Positions 44,701-53,900 of a stretch of 64,000 bases of DNA are shown in pieces. The notes below the pieces were generated by a model that did not search any database, had not been told where the DNA came from, and saw nothing but the letters and a program-made list of their open reading frames with translations. Origin of the DNA: an uncultured Christensenellaceae bacterium (GTDB lineage Bacteria; Bacillota; Clostridia; Christensenellales; Borkfalkiaceae); the NCBI GenBank assembly GCA_910586825.1, contig CAJUJF010000004.1:1-64000 (forward strand). Direction: 5' to 3'. The position numbers and the translations under genes are program-made. How positions within the stretch are numbered: position 1 is the first letter of the stretch; every line of letters starts with the position of its first letter.

Positions 44701-46136
44701 TGAAAACGATCGGCGACGGCGCGTTCCTCGGTTGCGAATATCTGGAAGAAATCACGATTCCCGATTCGCTGGAAACCATGGGAGATTTCGTATTCGCCTA
44801 TTGTCTGCGGCTCGAAAGAGTCAAGCTCCCCCAGACGTTGAAGACGATCGGCGATTATGCGTTCGCGAATTGCGAATCGCTTGTGCAGATCAATCTCGGC
44901 AACGTGGAGGAGATAAGCGATTACGCCTTTATTTCCTCGACGGCGTTGGAACAGATCGATCTTGCTTCCGCCAAGGCGGTCGGGCTCGGCAGTTTTGCGG
45001 ACACTTGGGTAACGGGTGACATTACGGCGAACGAACTTCTTTCGATCGGCGATTACGCGTTCCAGAATACGGATATCCTTTCGTTCCGCGCGGATCGTTT
45101 GAAGGAGATCGGCGAAGCGGCGTTCCTCAACAACCGCCGCCTTGCGGAATTCGTATTCTCCAAGGATCTGGAAAAGATCGCCATCAGAGCGTTCAACGGC
45201 TGCAAGGGACTTACGAGTTTCTATTTCGAGGACGGCGGCGAGAAGAAAGGAGAGGGCAGTCTCAACGAATATGCCAAGCTCCAAGGCGGCGCGCTGTACA
45301 CGAAGCTTGCAACGGACGGTTGGGAACTCGCTTCCGTTCCCGCGGGCATGGCGGGGGAAACGCTTGAAATCGCGGAAGGGACGAGGGTTATCGGATTCTA
45401 TGCCGGAAACGCGAATACGAACGTCAAGAAAATCGTGCTTCCCGATTCGTTGAGAACGATCGGCAACTACGCTTTCTACGGTTACAGCGGATTGGAGAGC
45501 GTTGAATTCAAATCGGTCACCGCGCCCGCGTTGGAAGGGCATTACGACAAGGATGCGAAGCTCAACGAAAACGATCCCGGTTACGGTCTGCTGCACGATC
45601 AGTTCGGAATGTTCGGTCTGGAACTGTGCTATTTCAACTTTATCGACCTCGTGGGGAAAAAGAATCCCATCAAGATGATTCTTCCCTCGAACAAAGAGAT
45701 CAAGGGTTACGATTCGTTGGTATTCCAGGCGTACTTCGGAAAAGTGGAAGACGCGGACAGAAGCGATTACGTCGCAATGCAGGAAGCGCTTGTGAACTTC
45801 CTCGACTATGCGAAGAAGATCGCGAAAATCGAAAAAATCTCACTTTCGGATGAAAAACTTGTGAACGATGCCATCGCCGCGTTGAACGGCGTGAGCCAGA
45901 GCGCAACCTCCTACGGCTATACCGAAGAGGAATGGAACGCGCTGGTGAAAGCGGTCAACGATGCGAAATCGGCGATCGACGCGATGAAGAACGTGCCCGT
46001 CGGACCCGTGACGGACGAACAAAGCGAAATGCCCGTTTGGGCGATCGCGTTGATCTCGGTTGCCGCGGCGGTCGTTGCGGTCGGCATGATCGTATCGATC
46101 CTGCTCATCGGAAAGAAAAAAGGAGGCAAGCAATGA
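38760..46136 (+). CDS. Giant subtilisin-type (S8) surface protease with BspA-type leucine-rich repeats
   Basis: A 2458-residue exported protein. Its signal peptide has a lipobox-like C-F-A-G-C (cysteine 21), and its C-terminus has a membrane segment (about 2426-2450) and a basic tail. The S8 protease has a complete triad: D218 (V-L-D-S-G), H290 (E-H-G-T-H-V-A-G) and S616 (G-T-S-M-A-T-P), with a PA-type insert around 485-530. Residues about 700-1130 are beta-sandwich domains as in C5a peptidase/lactocepin proteins. Ig-like (BIG2) domains lie near 1145-1220 and 1310-1385. Residues about 1410-2255 are LRR_5 (BspA/TpLRR) repeats with the Y-A-F and L-x-S-(V/I) pattern, followed by a helical stretch. 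It lies 23 bases after the small membrane protein gene of the peptide importer and probably feeds it. There is no LPXTG sorting signal. Confidence 0.9.
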   Translation: MRKSVVSVLMAVVMMGCFAGCAVPDNSANTEKDETSSQKLDILKSDMKLTQDQTASKIKAEYLKKNDGYKKSDEVVAIVTLSDDALIDTYLSGDTAEESVGDYAAGSAGAAQASRIAAKQNSLIAELLRAKLISGVENRYSAILNGVAVNTTYGNLGEIEKLKSVDSVILSDTFNRPQAMSGTDVSGIVNNVDVYDTGIFNSGSVPFTGKGTAVAVLDSGFDCSHSVFAKQPEGDLWLTQQHISATLAQTNAAKTTRGLELTDVWYSRKIPYVYDYADKDNDVFPYDSEHGTHVAGIIGGSDNVITGVAVDTQLVLMKVFPDLDDGAKTDDILAALEDAVLLGVDAINMSLGSSCGFAREEDGNKINDVYDKLNESGISLLTAASNSYSSAFGGEQGNTNKVTNPDSSTVGSPSTYQAALSVASISGVKSRYLVANGEQIVFFHESSSITGKENDFVGDLYKSQNIDSSTEKTFEYVTVPGYGTRANYQEIDVKGKIALVRRGENTFEDKALRAKNAGAIACIIYNNVEGDISMSMGKTDHIPTISIAKDLGTKLAERSSGTLTVSLSNQAGPFMSDFSSWGPSPNLELKPEITAHGGTIKSSIPGGGYDELSGTSMATPNLCGIVVLIRQFLKEKFPDYTQKEIVVLANQLLMSTATIVVNEEGNPYSPRKQGAGLASLYNVVNTKAYISVDGIDRTKLELKDDPKRNGVYTMKFNVVNLSNEAVKYNLSLVGMTETVSTSDDEFVAERGQLLGGKYSAKLEGKGSLKNNVVTVNAGETVKLTVTYTLSGADKKLIDSLFPNGMFVEGFVKLTAQNDGIDLNVPFLAFYGDWTRAPIFDKTYYEVDPEEHDNAIDEEDKLKADYFATTPYGSYFYNYIIPLGTYLYDIDPDYDYIPASEDHIALSGDTATIDGISAIYGGLLRNAKTMTYTITDKLTGEVKKEFIDYNANKAYSLGGTPIPYFEYLNWRTRDLNLTNNRNYEFKMTAALDYGDGGATTNLRNTFSFDFCFDNEAPVLKSAVYEKVYDRTLKKDRYYLTMTVYDNHYAMSITPLIFTSDKSYATLTENPIPIYSEKGKDNVIRIEITDYLDDVGHDVLITSALGFSIDDYALNSNIWLCQLPGTKGDFRFTRNGEYDGSELNILTVNEGEIIDLTAYLATSDKTVDADKDYLKYLDWTSSNEKVAVVKEGQVRGLSAGRSTITVTERMELRQATILINVRAKASATAQSETEEHAEKRMQTLSANHVPDVSDDSVAIESLRFSYFETTFAYSRAAQTSDIGKTGSKIFLAGLGSRVSMYPGERIKIFYDLKPWYVSEKYRLAFTSSDPTIARVDRDTGDLTALRKGSVTIYLRVYDKNADFDGEAEPTPVSSLMARLSVTVNSEFVIENRTLVAYKGYGDENGTVVIPDDEGILYIGAFAFCLYDVDNTIPVPDEDLDANKVPSTNTSIKRVIVPEGVEDIQKYAFYNCPGLESVQLPSTVKYIREYAFCKDEKLASINLDNVMVIGQRAFQGCGLLDGIALNKTYAIGAYAFQDCTSLSAVNLGSLRNTGTGAFHGCTSLASAELNENTKLSDRMFARTGLKRIELFERLLIPEFCFAQCKELESVEFRNDVVTIANGAFCENDKLKSVKFRGVSAIGDQAFYDCPALEILELPDSEFSLGNYVFRDCERLSAVVLDKNTKFKEATGIVFQGTSLTEFRFAAGIQNENYSVSADGRLLLNKAGDTVVFAAAGYDFGNFVLDGKYVKIASGAFSGVSINSVTITNPDTEIGDYAFARCESLVSVILPSEGVKSIGMHAFRYASALSEVRNLDRTVSIGDYAFANTAALGTVAIGANAEVGEGAFFSSGLKTVAIGANAKFGMGAFQNCYQMVAVNMPAGGGVHFGASCFANDTSLVTIDMSKHDAIVESETFYGCSSLRGLQNRINLVEATEVGRYAFADCSSLSAVVMPKVVSIGEGAFARYDEKGGAPVIQSIVLPDTLKTIGDGAFLGCEYLEEITIPDSLETMGDFVFAYCLRLERVKLPQTLKTIGDYAFANCESLVQINLGNVEEISDYAFISSTALEQIDLASAKAVGLGSFADTWVTGDITANELLSIGDYAFQNTDILSFRADRLKEIGEAAFLNNRRLAEFVFSKDLEKIAIRAFNGCKGLTSFYFEDGGEKKGEGSLNEYAKLQGGALYTKLATDGWELASVPAGMAGETLEIAEGTRVIGFYAGNANTNVKKIVLPDSLRTIGNYAFYGYSGLESVEFKSVTAPALEGHYDKDAKLNENDPGYGLLHDQFGMFGLELCYFNFIDLVGKKNPIKMILPSNKEIKGYDSLVFQAYFGKVEDADRSDYVAMQEALVNFLDYAKKIAKIEKISLSDEKLVNDAIAALNGVSQSATSYGYTEEEWNALVKAVNDAKSAIDAMKNVPVGPVTDEQSEMPVWAIALISVAAAVVAVGMIVSILLIGKKKGGKQ
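42990..45530 (+). repeat. Array of LRR_5 (BspA-type) repeats
   Basis: About 35 units of roughly 23-25 residues with the pattern I-G-x-x-A-F-x-x-C-x-x-L-x-x-(V/I)-x-(L/I)-P. The C-terminal units are more regular than those around 43800-44100. BspA-type repeats usually bind host or matrix proteins; fused here to a protease they may dock the substrate. Confidence 0.85.
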
Positions 46137-48412
46137 AGAAAAGGTTATTCAGCCTGATTTTGGCGGTCGGCATGATCGTGTCTTTGGTAGGATGTAACAC
46201 GCCGACGGATAATCCGCCGCCGGAGCCGATCACGCTTTCGACGCCGACGGATATCCGCGTGTCGGCGGAGGGCGTCGTCACTTGGAGTCCGGTCGAGAAT
46301 GCGACGGAATATATCATCACCGTAAACGGAAAGGAATTCACGACGCAGACCCCGTATTTTTATCTCGACGTCACGCAGAACGCGACGTTCAGCGTGATAG
46401 CGCGCGCGGAGAATTATCTCGATTCCGCGAGTTCCGAAACGGGTACCTTTACGAAGCCCGCGATCACCGTGAATATCGAAGGCGGCTCGGAAATCCGCAG
46501 CGGCAAGACGTTGAAGTTGCGCGCGGTCGTAACCGGCGTTTCGGAAAAAGGGGTGACCTGGGAAGTTACGGAAGGCAACGAGTTTGTTTCCGTTGCGGAA
46601 GACGGCACCGTTACGGCGCTGGAAGTGGACGGAGACAAGACGGTCACCGTCGTCGCGAAGAGCAAGGCGGATCCTTCCGTTTCGGCGACCAAGCGCATCA
46701 CGGTCACTGCGAAAACGGAGCTTACGCAGGAAATGCTCGACGAGCTTGCCGGCGATAAAATTTCGTTCGAAGGATTTTTGAACATCAGCCTTTACGAGTT
46801 CGGCATCAGCAACGATTTCGTACGGAGTTTCAGCTCCGACGTCAAAACCGCGATGGACGGAACGAATTGGTATACGCAATATACGGATACGGATTCAGGT
46901 ATCGTTTCCAGACTGTATTATAAGAACGTCGAAGGGATCGCAAGCCAGGTGAGCGTCAGCTTCATGAATGAAGAGAGTTACACGCCTATGCTGGACGACG
47001 ACGATCGGGAAATTCATTGGGAAGCCGCGGGGTTATACAACAATTTCAAAACGCTGAAAGCATCCGATTTTACGTTCAACGAAACGACCTGGCGCTGGGA
47101 GTACAAGAACACCGAGGACGGGTTGATCGAACGGATGGTCGCTTCGGCAAACCCCTACGATTTCGATCCCACCAATCTTGCGCTCATCATCGAGGACGGC
47201 GCGATCGCCGGTATTTATTCCAAGGCGAAGCCCGACCGCACGCTTGTTCCGCAATACGAAGCGATCAAAGAGCTCTCCGTCGTAATCAACGCGGGCGATT
47301 CGGTGGAAGTGCCCACGATCTCGAAATTCAAAAGCGATCCCCGTCACGAACCGCTGAAACAGGCGATCGAGAATATGCAGGCGCTGGATAGTTACACGCT
47401 TGAGTTTTTGAATATCGAAGGCTCTACGATGAGTTCCGGCTATACGGTTTCGGGTTTTACCGAGACGGTTACGGCGGACACCTGTTATTTCAGACCTTTC
47501 CGGCAGAACGGTTACGGAGACGACGAGGTGATCCGTACTTACACGAACGAAGATTACGGTTATTCCAAACGTTCGGAGACGCTGTATAACAGCTTTTCGA
47601 TCGACGGCGGAGTATTTTCCGCAAACCGTGCGTTCCGGGACGATTTCTCTTCCGCGAAGCCGAGCTTTGCCTTTGCCGCGGAAATCTTCACCAGCTATTA
47701 CGAAGACGAGAGCGACGGAACGATTACTTTCTACGTAAACGAAACGATGTCGGCGGTTGCTTCCACGTTCTACATGGGCGTCGGGAACGAGCTTGCGCTT
47801 TACGGGTTGTTTGCGGCGGAAGGCAATACGGGAGAATTCACGTTTACGCCTTTCGTTACGGTGAAAGACGGGTTTATCATCGAGGCGGGGTTCTATTACA
47901 ATCTCGGATACCTATACGGCGTCGTCGAACTGAAATACGGTACGTTCGACCAGACCGAAACCCCTGCAAGCGTTACCGCGGGACTTGCGGCGATGGAAGA
48001 CAGACAGATTCCGCTCTATTGGTCGCAGGTGGATATCATCACCACGCCGGACAGTTCGGATACCGAGCACATGGAAAACGCGCTCGAATTTTTGCAGGAA
48101 TTCTTCGGCATGGAAGATATCGAAACGGAACTTCCGTTCTTTACCGCGGTTCTCGGCGATACGTACGGCTTCGGGCTTTTGGACTATCGCGTGCCTGCGG
48201 GAGAGAGCGTGACAAAACCGACGCTCATGCTGTACTTCGACGTGCCGCTCGACGTCAATTATTCGCTCGAAGGTTCGATCAAAGCCGTTCAGCGTTTCCT
48301 GCTCGAAAACGGATTTACCAAAAACAAACACGACGTGTTCCGCAAGGGAGACATCGCCGTACAGGTCGTAGATTCGTCGCTCGATCTCAACATTTATGTC
48401 TGGAAGGCATAA
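46133..48412 (+). CDS. Lipoprotein with Ig-like domains, paralogue of the next gene
   Basis: A 759-residue lipoprotein with the lipobox S-L-V-G-C (cysteine 21). Its ATG overlaps the stop of the protease gene by four bases (ATGA), so the two are probably translationally coupled; AGGAGG lies inside the protease gene's 3' end. A fibronectin-III-like domain (about 35-105, W-S-P-V-E-N-A-T-E-Y) and a BIG2 domain (about 110-195, G-V-T-W-E-V) come first. The remaining ~560 residues are beta-rich and unassigned. The following gene has a similar plan, including the E-K-G-V-T-W segment and an L-T-x-E-M-(L/I) helix after the Ig domain. No enzyme motif is seen. The function is unknown; the coupling suggests a partner of the protease. 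Confidence 0.8.
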   Translation: MKKRLFSLILAVGMIVSLVGCNTPTDNPPPEPITLSTPTDIRVSAEGVVTWSPVENATEYIITVNGKEFTTQTPYFYLDVTQNATFSVIARAENYLDSASSETGTFTKPAITVNIEGGSEIRSGKTLKLRAVVTGVSEKGVTWEVTEGNEFVSVAEDGTVTALEVDGDKTVTVVAKSKADPSVSATKRITVTAKTELTQEMLDELAGDKISFEGFLNISLYEFGISNDFVRSFSSDVKTAMDGTNWYTQYTDTDSGIVSRLYYKNVEGIASQVSVSFMNEESYTPMLDDDDREIHWEAAGLYNNFKTLKASDFTFNETTWRWEYKNTEDGLIERMVASANPYDFDPTNLALIIEDGAIAGIYSKAKPDRTLVPQYEAIKELSVVINAGDSVEVPTISKFKSDPRHEPLKQAIENMQALDSYTLEFLNIEGSTMSSGYTVSGFTETVTADTCYFRPFRQNGYGDDEVIRTYTNEDYGYSKRSETLYNSFSIDGGVFSANRAFRDDFSSAKPSFAFAAEIFTSYYEDESDGTITFYVNETMSAVASTFYMGVGNELALYGLFAAEGNTGEFTFTPFVTVKDGFIIEAGFYYNLGYLYGVVELKYGTFDQTETPASVTAGLAAMEDRQIPLYWSQVDIITTPDSSDTEHMENALEFLQEFFGMEDIETELPFFTAVLGDTYGFGLLDYRVPAGESVTKPTLMLYFDVPLDVNYSLEGSIKAVQRFLLENGFTKNKHDVFRKGDIAVQVVDSSLDLNIYVWKA

Positions 48413-48446
48413 CGCAAAATTATCATTAAAAAGCGAGGTAAATAAA

Positions 48447-50942
48447 ATGAAAAAAACCAAGAGAGTCTTGAAAACCGGCGTGTTCACCGCGTTGGCTTGC
48501 GTACTTGCGTTCGGCGTTGTCGGTTGCGGCGAAGGTACGAATAATCCCAATCCGCCTCAGCCTCCCGCTCCCACGATTACGATGCAGATCGAAGACGCCG
48601 TGTCGACGATCTCTGCGGGCGATACGGTAAAACTCGTCGTAAAAATCGAAAACACGGAGGAAAAGGGCGTTACCTGGTCGTCGAGCGATCCCACCATTCT
48701 GAAAGTGGATGAAGACGGCACGGTATCCGTCGTGAAAGCGCCCGATTTGCTCGACAAAGCGGTCACGATCACGGCGACCTCCAAGGCGGACAGCCGCGTA
48801 ACGGCCGCCAAGACGTTTATCGTCAAGGCGCCCAAACAGGAGGGCAAAAACGGACTTTTGACTTCCGAGATGATCGAGAAGATCGGCAATGCCAGCATCA
48901 CGGTAGACGGCAAGGTTACCGATCATTATTACGACAGCAACAATCCCGAAAACAACTACACGCGCGATTATGCGATGAACGTGGAGATGGAAGACGGAAA
49001 ATGGATGGGCGCCTGGGGCGCGAACGATAAGATCACCGTCAGCGATATTTATCAAAGAGGGGATCAGGACGGCGTCAAAGACGATTACGGCAATACCGGT
49101 CACGCCATTCTCAGCGTCATGATCGACAAGAACAACGAAGTCGTGAAAAAACCGGTCACGAACTATCGCAGCGTACCCTCCGTATGGGAGTCGCAGCATT
49201 ATTGGAACCACCTCGGCAGTCTGCCCCTCAACGACTTCACCTATAAAGAGTCGACGGAAGAGGGCGTCGTTTCGACGGAGTACACCTACCGGATCAACGA
49301 AGAAAACGAGGATTCCGTCTGGCTCATGACGTATCTTGCGTATTCGCTCACCCCGATGCTCGAAGATACGTTTGACAGAGTGATCCTTCTTCTCGAACAG
49401 GACGCGGAGGGCAACTATTTCGTCGGCGGCATGAAGGCGCAGACGATCGCGCAGTATTACAACCCCGTTTACAACCAGACCGGTACGGCGGTCGTCGGTT
49501 ACGACGCGATGGAATACACCGTCGTCGAATTGGATTTCTCCGAAATCGGAACCACTTCGATCGCGGATCCCACCCCTTACGAAGCTCCCGAGTATGCGGA
49601 TAAGTTGCAGACGGCGATGGATAAGATGAAGGAGGCGAAGAACTACTCCTTCACCGCGATCGACACGACGACTTCCGCGCCGAGCCAGGACGACGGCGAA
49701 TATTCTTATCTCGATTCCGTCGCTTCGGGCGCATCGTCCCGCGCGGGCGCACCCGGATACGGAACCGGCGACATCAAAAATTCTTATACGCCGGCGTTCA
49801 ACTACAATTCTTCGATCGGGATCGGTGCGGGGAAAAACGGCGTCGGCCTCGTCGGAAAGGTAACGGAAAACGAGATCCTGCTCACCAGAGTCAGCAAGTA
49901 TTCGTACGGCATGGACGATAAGCTGTTCCGTTATGAAAATACCGGTTATAAACAGATCGTCAACAACGGTACCGCGGAAGACTATTACGAAGAATTTGCT
50001 TACAATTCTTCGGCGGTTACGGTTCCGAACGGAACGGATACCCCCGGCAAGTACGGCGCGCTCGAAGGAACGAAATCGATTTACGGTCACGTTTCGGATA
50101 AGCTCCCCGGCTTCGATTTCTCGCCGAATCTCTTCAAGAGTTCCAAGACGACGGTCGACGGAAAGACGACTTACACCTTCACGTTGCAGGCGACGGGCGC
50201 GACGAGAGACATTGCGATGGAAATTTCGATGTACTCCTATGCGCACGACGCGTCTTCGAGTTCTTCGAGAAATCTGACCATCGTCGTGGACGACAACGGA
50301 AATATGATTTCGTCGTCCTATCCCTATTCGATCACGCAGGGCACGTACATCGGTTACGTTACGACGACGTATTCGCAGATCGGCAGCACGACGATTTCGG
50401 AAGACACCTTTAACGAGTACGTTGCAAGAGGCTGGAAAACTTCCTGGGATCAGTTCACAATCAAGTATTATCAGGAAAACGAGTCCGATCCTTCGCACGA
50501 CGAGAACGCGATGGTTGCGGTGAATTCGATCTTCGGAACTTCCAAGAAGGTGCCGACGCCCAAAGATTTCATGCAGATCTTCGGCGACGAGATCAGCGGG
50601 CCGTTCTATGACAGCAAGACGAAGACCAATGCCGACGGATCGGAACAGTACGTCAGATTCATGTCGATCACCGCGAGAAGCACCAAGTTCGACGAGAACA
50701 GCCAGATCACCAATTTCGAAGAAATCATGGAAAAGGCGGATAACCTGTTCATCAACGAACTGAAATATACCAAGAGCAACGTTCTCACCGATATTACGGG
50801 CGGAGCGAGCGGACGCGGAGACCGTTATCTCGTATACGACAACGGCGAAACCACGATCGTGATCGAGAACAACTTCACCAAAAACTTCTGGGTGTATATT
50901 TACAATTCGGGCGATTACACGCGCGGCGGCATCACGGCTTAA
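48447..50942 (+). CDS. Lipoprotein with Ig-like domain, paralogue of the preceding gene
   Basis: An 831-residue lipoprotein with the lipobox G-V-V-G-C (cysteine 27) and a Pro-rich spacer. A BIG2-type domain (about 45-130) contains E-K-G-V-T-W-S-S-S-D. The L-T-S-E-M-I-E-K-I-G helix leads into a beta-rich body of unknown fold with repeated Tyr/Ser/Thr stretches, including Y-S-Y-L-D-S near 430. It shares architecture with the 759-residue protein upstream but lacks the fibronectin-like domain, so the pair probably arose by tandem duplication. The start at 48447 fits the signal peptide and a GCGAGG-like site. The 34-base gap suggests one operon with the protease gene. Confidence 0.78.
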   Translation: MKKTKRVLKTGVFTALACVLAFGVVGCGEGTNNPNPPQPPAPTITMQIEDAVSTISAGDTVKLVVKIENTEEKGVTWSSSDPTILKVDEDGTVSVVKAPDLLDKAVTITATSKADSRVTAAKTFIVKAPKQEGKNGLLTSEMIEKIGNASITVDGKVTDHYYDSNNPENNYTRDYAMNVEMEDGKWMGAWGANDKITVSDIYQRGDQDGVKDDYGNTGHAILSVMIDKNNEVVKKPVTNYRSVPSVWESQHYWNHLGSLPLNDFTYKESTEEGVVSTEYTYRINEENEDSVWLMTYLAYSLTPMLEDTFDRVILLLEQDAEGNYFVGGMKAQTIAQYYNPVYNQTGTAVVGYDAMEYTVVELDFSEIGTTSIADPTPYEAPEYADKLQTAMDKMKEAKNYSFTAIDTTTSAPSQDDGEYSYLDSVASGASSRAGAPGYGTGDIKNSYTPAFNYNSSIGIGAGKNGVGLVGKVTENEILLTRVSKYSYGMDDKLFRYENTGYKQIVNNGTAEDYYEEFAYNSSAVTVPNGTDTPGKYGALEGTKSIYGHVSDKLPGFDFSPNLFKSSKTTVDGKTTYTFTLQATGATRDIAMEISMYSYAHDASSSSSRNLTIVVDDNGNMISSSYPYSITQGTYIGYVTTTYSQIGSTTISEDTFNEYVARGWKTSWDQFTIKYYQENESDPSHDENAMVAVNSIFGTSKKVPTPKDFMQIFGDEISGPFYDSKTKTNADGSEQYVRFMSITARSTKFDENSQITNFEEIMEKADNLFINELKYTKSNVLTDITGGASGRGDRYLVYDNGETTIVIENNFTKNFWVYIYNSGDYTRGGITA

Positions 50943-50987
50943 CGGCTTGTGTCGCGTACAGCCGGAGGATAACAAGAGGACGAAAGG

Positions 50988-53900
50988 ATGAAAAATCAAT
51001 TCAAAGCCCTTGCCGCGCTGTGCATACTCGGATCGCTTGCACTGGCGGGCTGCGGAAACGGGAACGGGCCGGACGAACAAGATCCCGTGATCGTCGTGAC
51101 CGCAGTTTCGGAGCAAATCACAATCAAAGACACAGAAGTGTCAGACTACGACTATACCTCTCTGTTCACCATTACGGTGGACGGAGAGAAGGTTGCGGTC
51201 GCGTCCGCTTACGTCGATAGTACCGCCGTTCTGGAAACGGCGGGTACTTACGACGTAATTTGCACTTATGAGACGAAAAACGCAACCAAGTCCGTGACCG
51301 TTGCGGAAACGGTTTACGAACTCACGCTTTCCGTCGAAGAGGTTCGCATCCGTTCGGCGCAAGTCAACGGATACGATTTTAAACAGCATTTTACCGCCAA
51401 GACGGACGGCGTCGTCACGCCGATCGCCGACGAGATGGTGGAAACGGATGTGACTTCCGTACCGGGAGAGTATACCTATACGGTTACCTTCGGCAAAGAA
51501 AGCAAGACTTTAAAAATTATCGTAGAGGACGACTTTCTCATCGTACCTTCCTATCAAACGGCGGAAATCGCCGCAGACGAACTCGAAGCTTACGATTTCA
51601 CGCAGCTGTTTTCGGTGTATGCCGACGGCGCGGCGATTCGGGTGACGAGGGAAATGCTCGATCTCTCCGCGCTCGAAAATGCGGCGGTCGGGGAAGAATA
51701 CGTCGTTACGCTTACGTATACCTATGAGGGTGTTCCGCGCTCGGCAAGCACGACGGTGAAGATCGTCGCGCCAGAAGAGTACACGGTTACGGTGAAGAAC
51801 GTCGTGACCTATCCTCACGGAGAAAATATCGACGTCACATCGCTTTTCGAAGTGAAGAAGGGCGGCGAAATGATTCCCGTCACGCCCGATATGGTGAGCG
51901 GCGAAATCAATTACAGTGTTTCGGGTGCTTCCGAAACGGTGAGTGTCATCACGCTGACGCTGAACGGTACGGAGTACGAAGCGACGGTCACCGTGAAGCC
52001 GGGGGTAGTCGTCGACTACGTCCGCGGCGCGCGGATTTCCGTACGGAAAGGGACGGAGAAAGCGACGTATGCGTTTATCAACGATTTTCACGTGATGATC
52101 GACGGCGTTCGTTTCGTCGCGATTCCCGAAAGCTATCTCGAAGGGCTCGACGAAGTGGATTTCAACACGGCGGGAAGTTATACCGTAACGTTGAAAATTC
52201 CCTATTGCAACACCAAACCATCGGGACTTGCAGGCACGCCGACGTTCGTCGTTACGGAAAAGACGATTCAGTACGACGTGGTGGAGAACGACTATTCCGT
52301 CGAGCTTTACCGCGAACACGTCACGCTGCCGGAGGGGACGCAGGAATACAACCCGTTCGGCAACCTCAGCGTAAAGATCAACGGAAGAACGCAGACGCTT
52401 ACGACGCGTCCCGATTGGGTGGATTTCATCACGTGTTACGCGCAGGTCGTCTCCGATCCGATCGATTTTTCGGATAAGAGCGTACAGCGGGTGGAAGTTG
52501 CCGTATACGTGAACGGCGTCGACAGCGATCCCGTCACCGTATCGTTTACGGTAGAGATCGATTCGGATATCGTGATCACGGCGACGGACAAAGGCGTGTT
52601 TTCGGGCGCCACGGTGTATACGAAAGATCTGTTTACGATTACGGAAGGCGGCGTGCCGGTGGAAGTCACGTACGACATGATTTCGGGCAAGGCGGACACG
52701 TTCACGCCCGGCGTTTACGAAATCACCGTGGAATACGAGGGGATCGCGAAAACGGCGACCGTCACCGTATTCGACAACGGAATGAAAGGCGTCTATCACA
52801 CCTGGCTGACGACCATTCCCGAAGCGGAGGACAACGACGAAGAGGACTACGGCTCGACGGCGAAACCGGTCGCGCGCTTGGACGATCTGATTATCGCGGA
52901 AGACGGTTCGATCACCGTGAACGGGTCCGAGGCGACGGTGATCGGCGGGCTCGACGCGCGCACGCTGATCGTGCGGCTCGGTTCTTACGACTACACCTTG
53001 TATTATCGGGACGGGATCGTCGTACTTGACGTGGACAATTCCGTGAAACTCGGGTTTTCCGATTATAAGCGTCCGTTGGTCTATTTCCACGAGGACGTCT
53101 GGACGATCGAGGACAGCGTCGTGATCAATTATTCAAGCGATTACGTGCTGCAAAACAGTTTTCCGACCTATTCGATCGACACGTTCCGCATCAAATCGAA
53201 GACGGACGGCGAGACGAAATGGTACGGACTGAAAGTTCACCTCGTCGAGAAATCGAGCGCGAACACCATTTATAAAGTGACGTGGGGCGACGTGACGTAT
53301 GCGGATAACTTCGTGCAGGCGGCGGGCGCGGCATCGTCGCTCGAATTCGACGGCGAAGAATACACCTTTATCATGGAAAGCCGCAAGGTCGGAAAGATCT
53401 CCCGCAACGTCAAACAGCTGAAATATGCGGGAATGACGTTCCGCGGCACGCTGAACGGAGAAAACGCCACGCTGACCGCCAATCAGCAGGAGTCGTTCGA
53501 ATTCCGCGTCAACAACGTTCGCGTGTTCACCATGAGCAATTACGACATGACGAACGCGAAAAACGCCTATATCGATTACGCCACGGACACGGTGTTCTTC
53601 TACGGCTATCGCGAAAACAAGTTCTCTTACCGTTTTAAGCTCGATCCCGAAAACGGAACGTTTACGATCGACGATCGCGACCGGTATTACGGGCTGTACG
53701 AAACGGAGGAAGCGTTTATCTTCCTCGACGGTTACGGGACGGGCGTGATCAATTTCGATAGGTCGACGTTCTCCAATACGCAGTTCCGCTATTCGGTGAA
53801 AAACGGCGTCGTGACGGTCGAGTTTCTGAACACGACTTCGAGTTTCGAATACGGGGAGTATGCGGAGTTCTATCTCGGCGAGTTCCTGAACGTGCTTACC

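Noticed and set aside
42990..45530. CRISPR-like or DNA-level repeat array
   Set aside because: The repeats are at protein level (LRR_5) with diverged DNA and no constant repeat/spacer structure; no CRISPR or mobile element was seen anywhere in the window.
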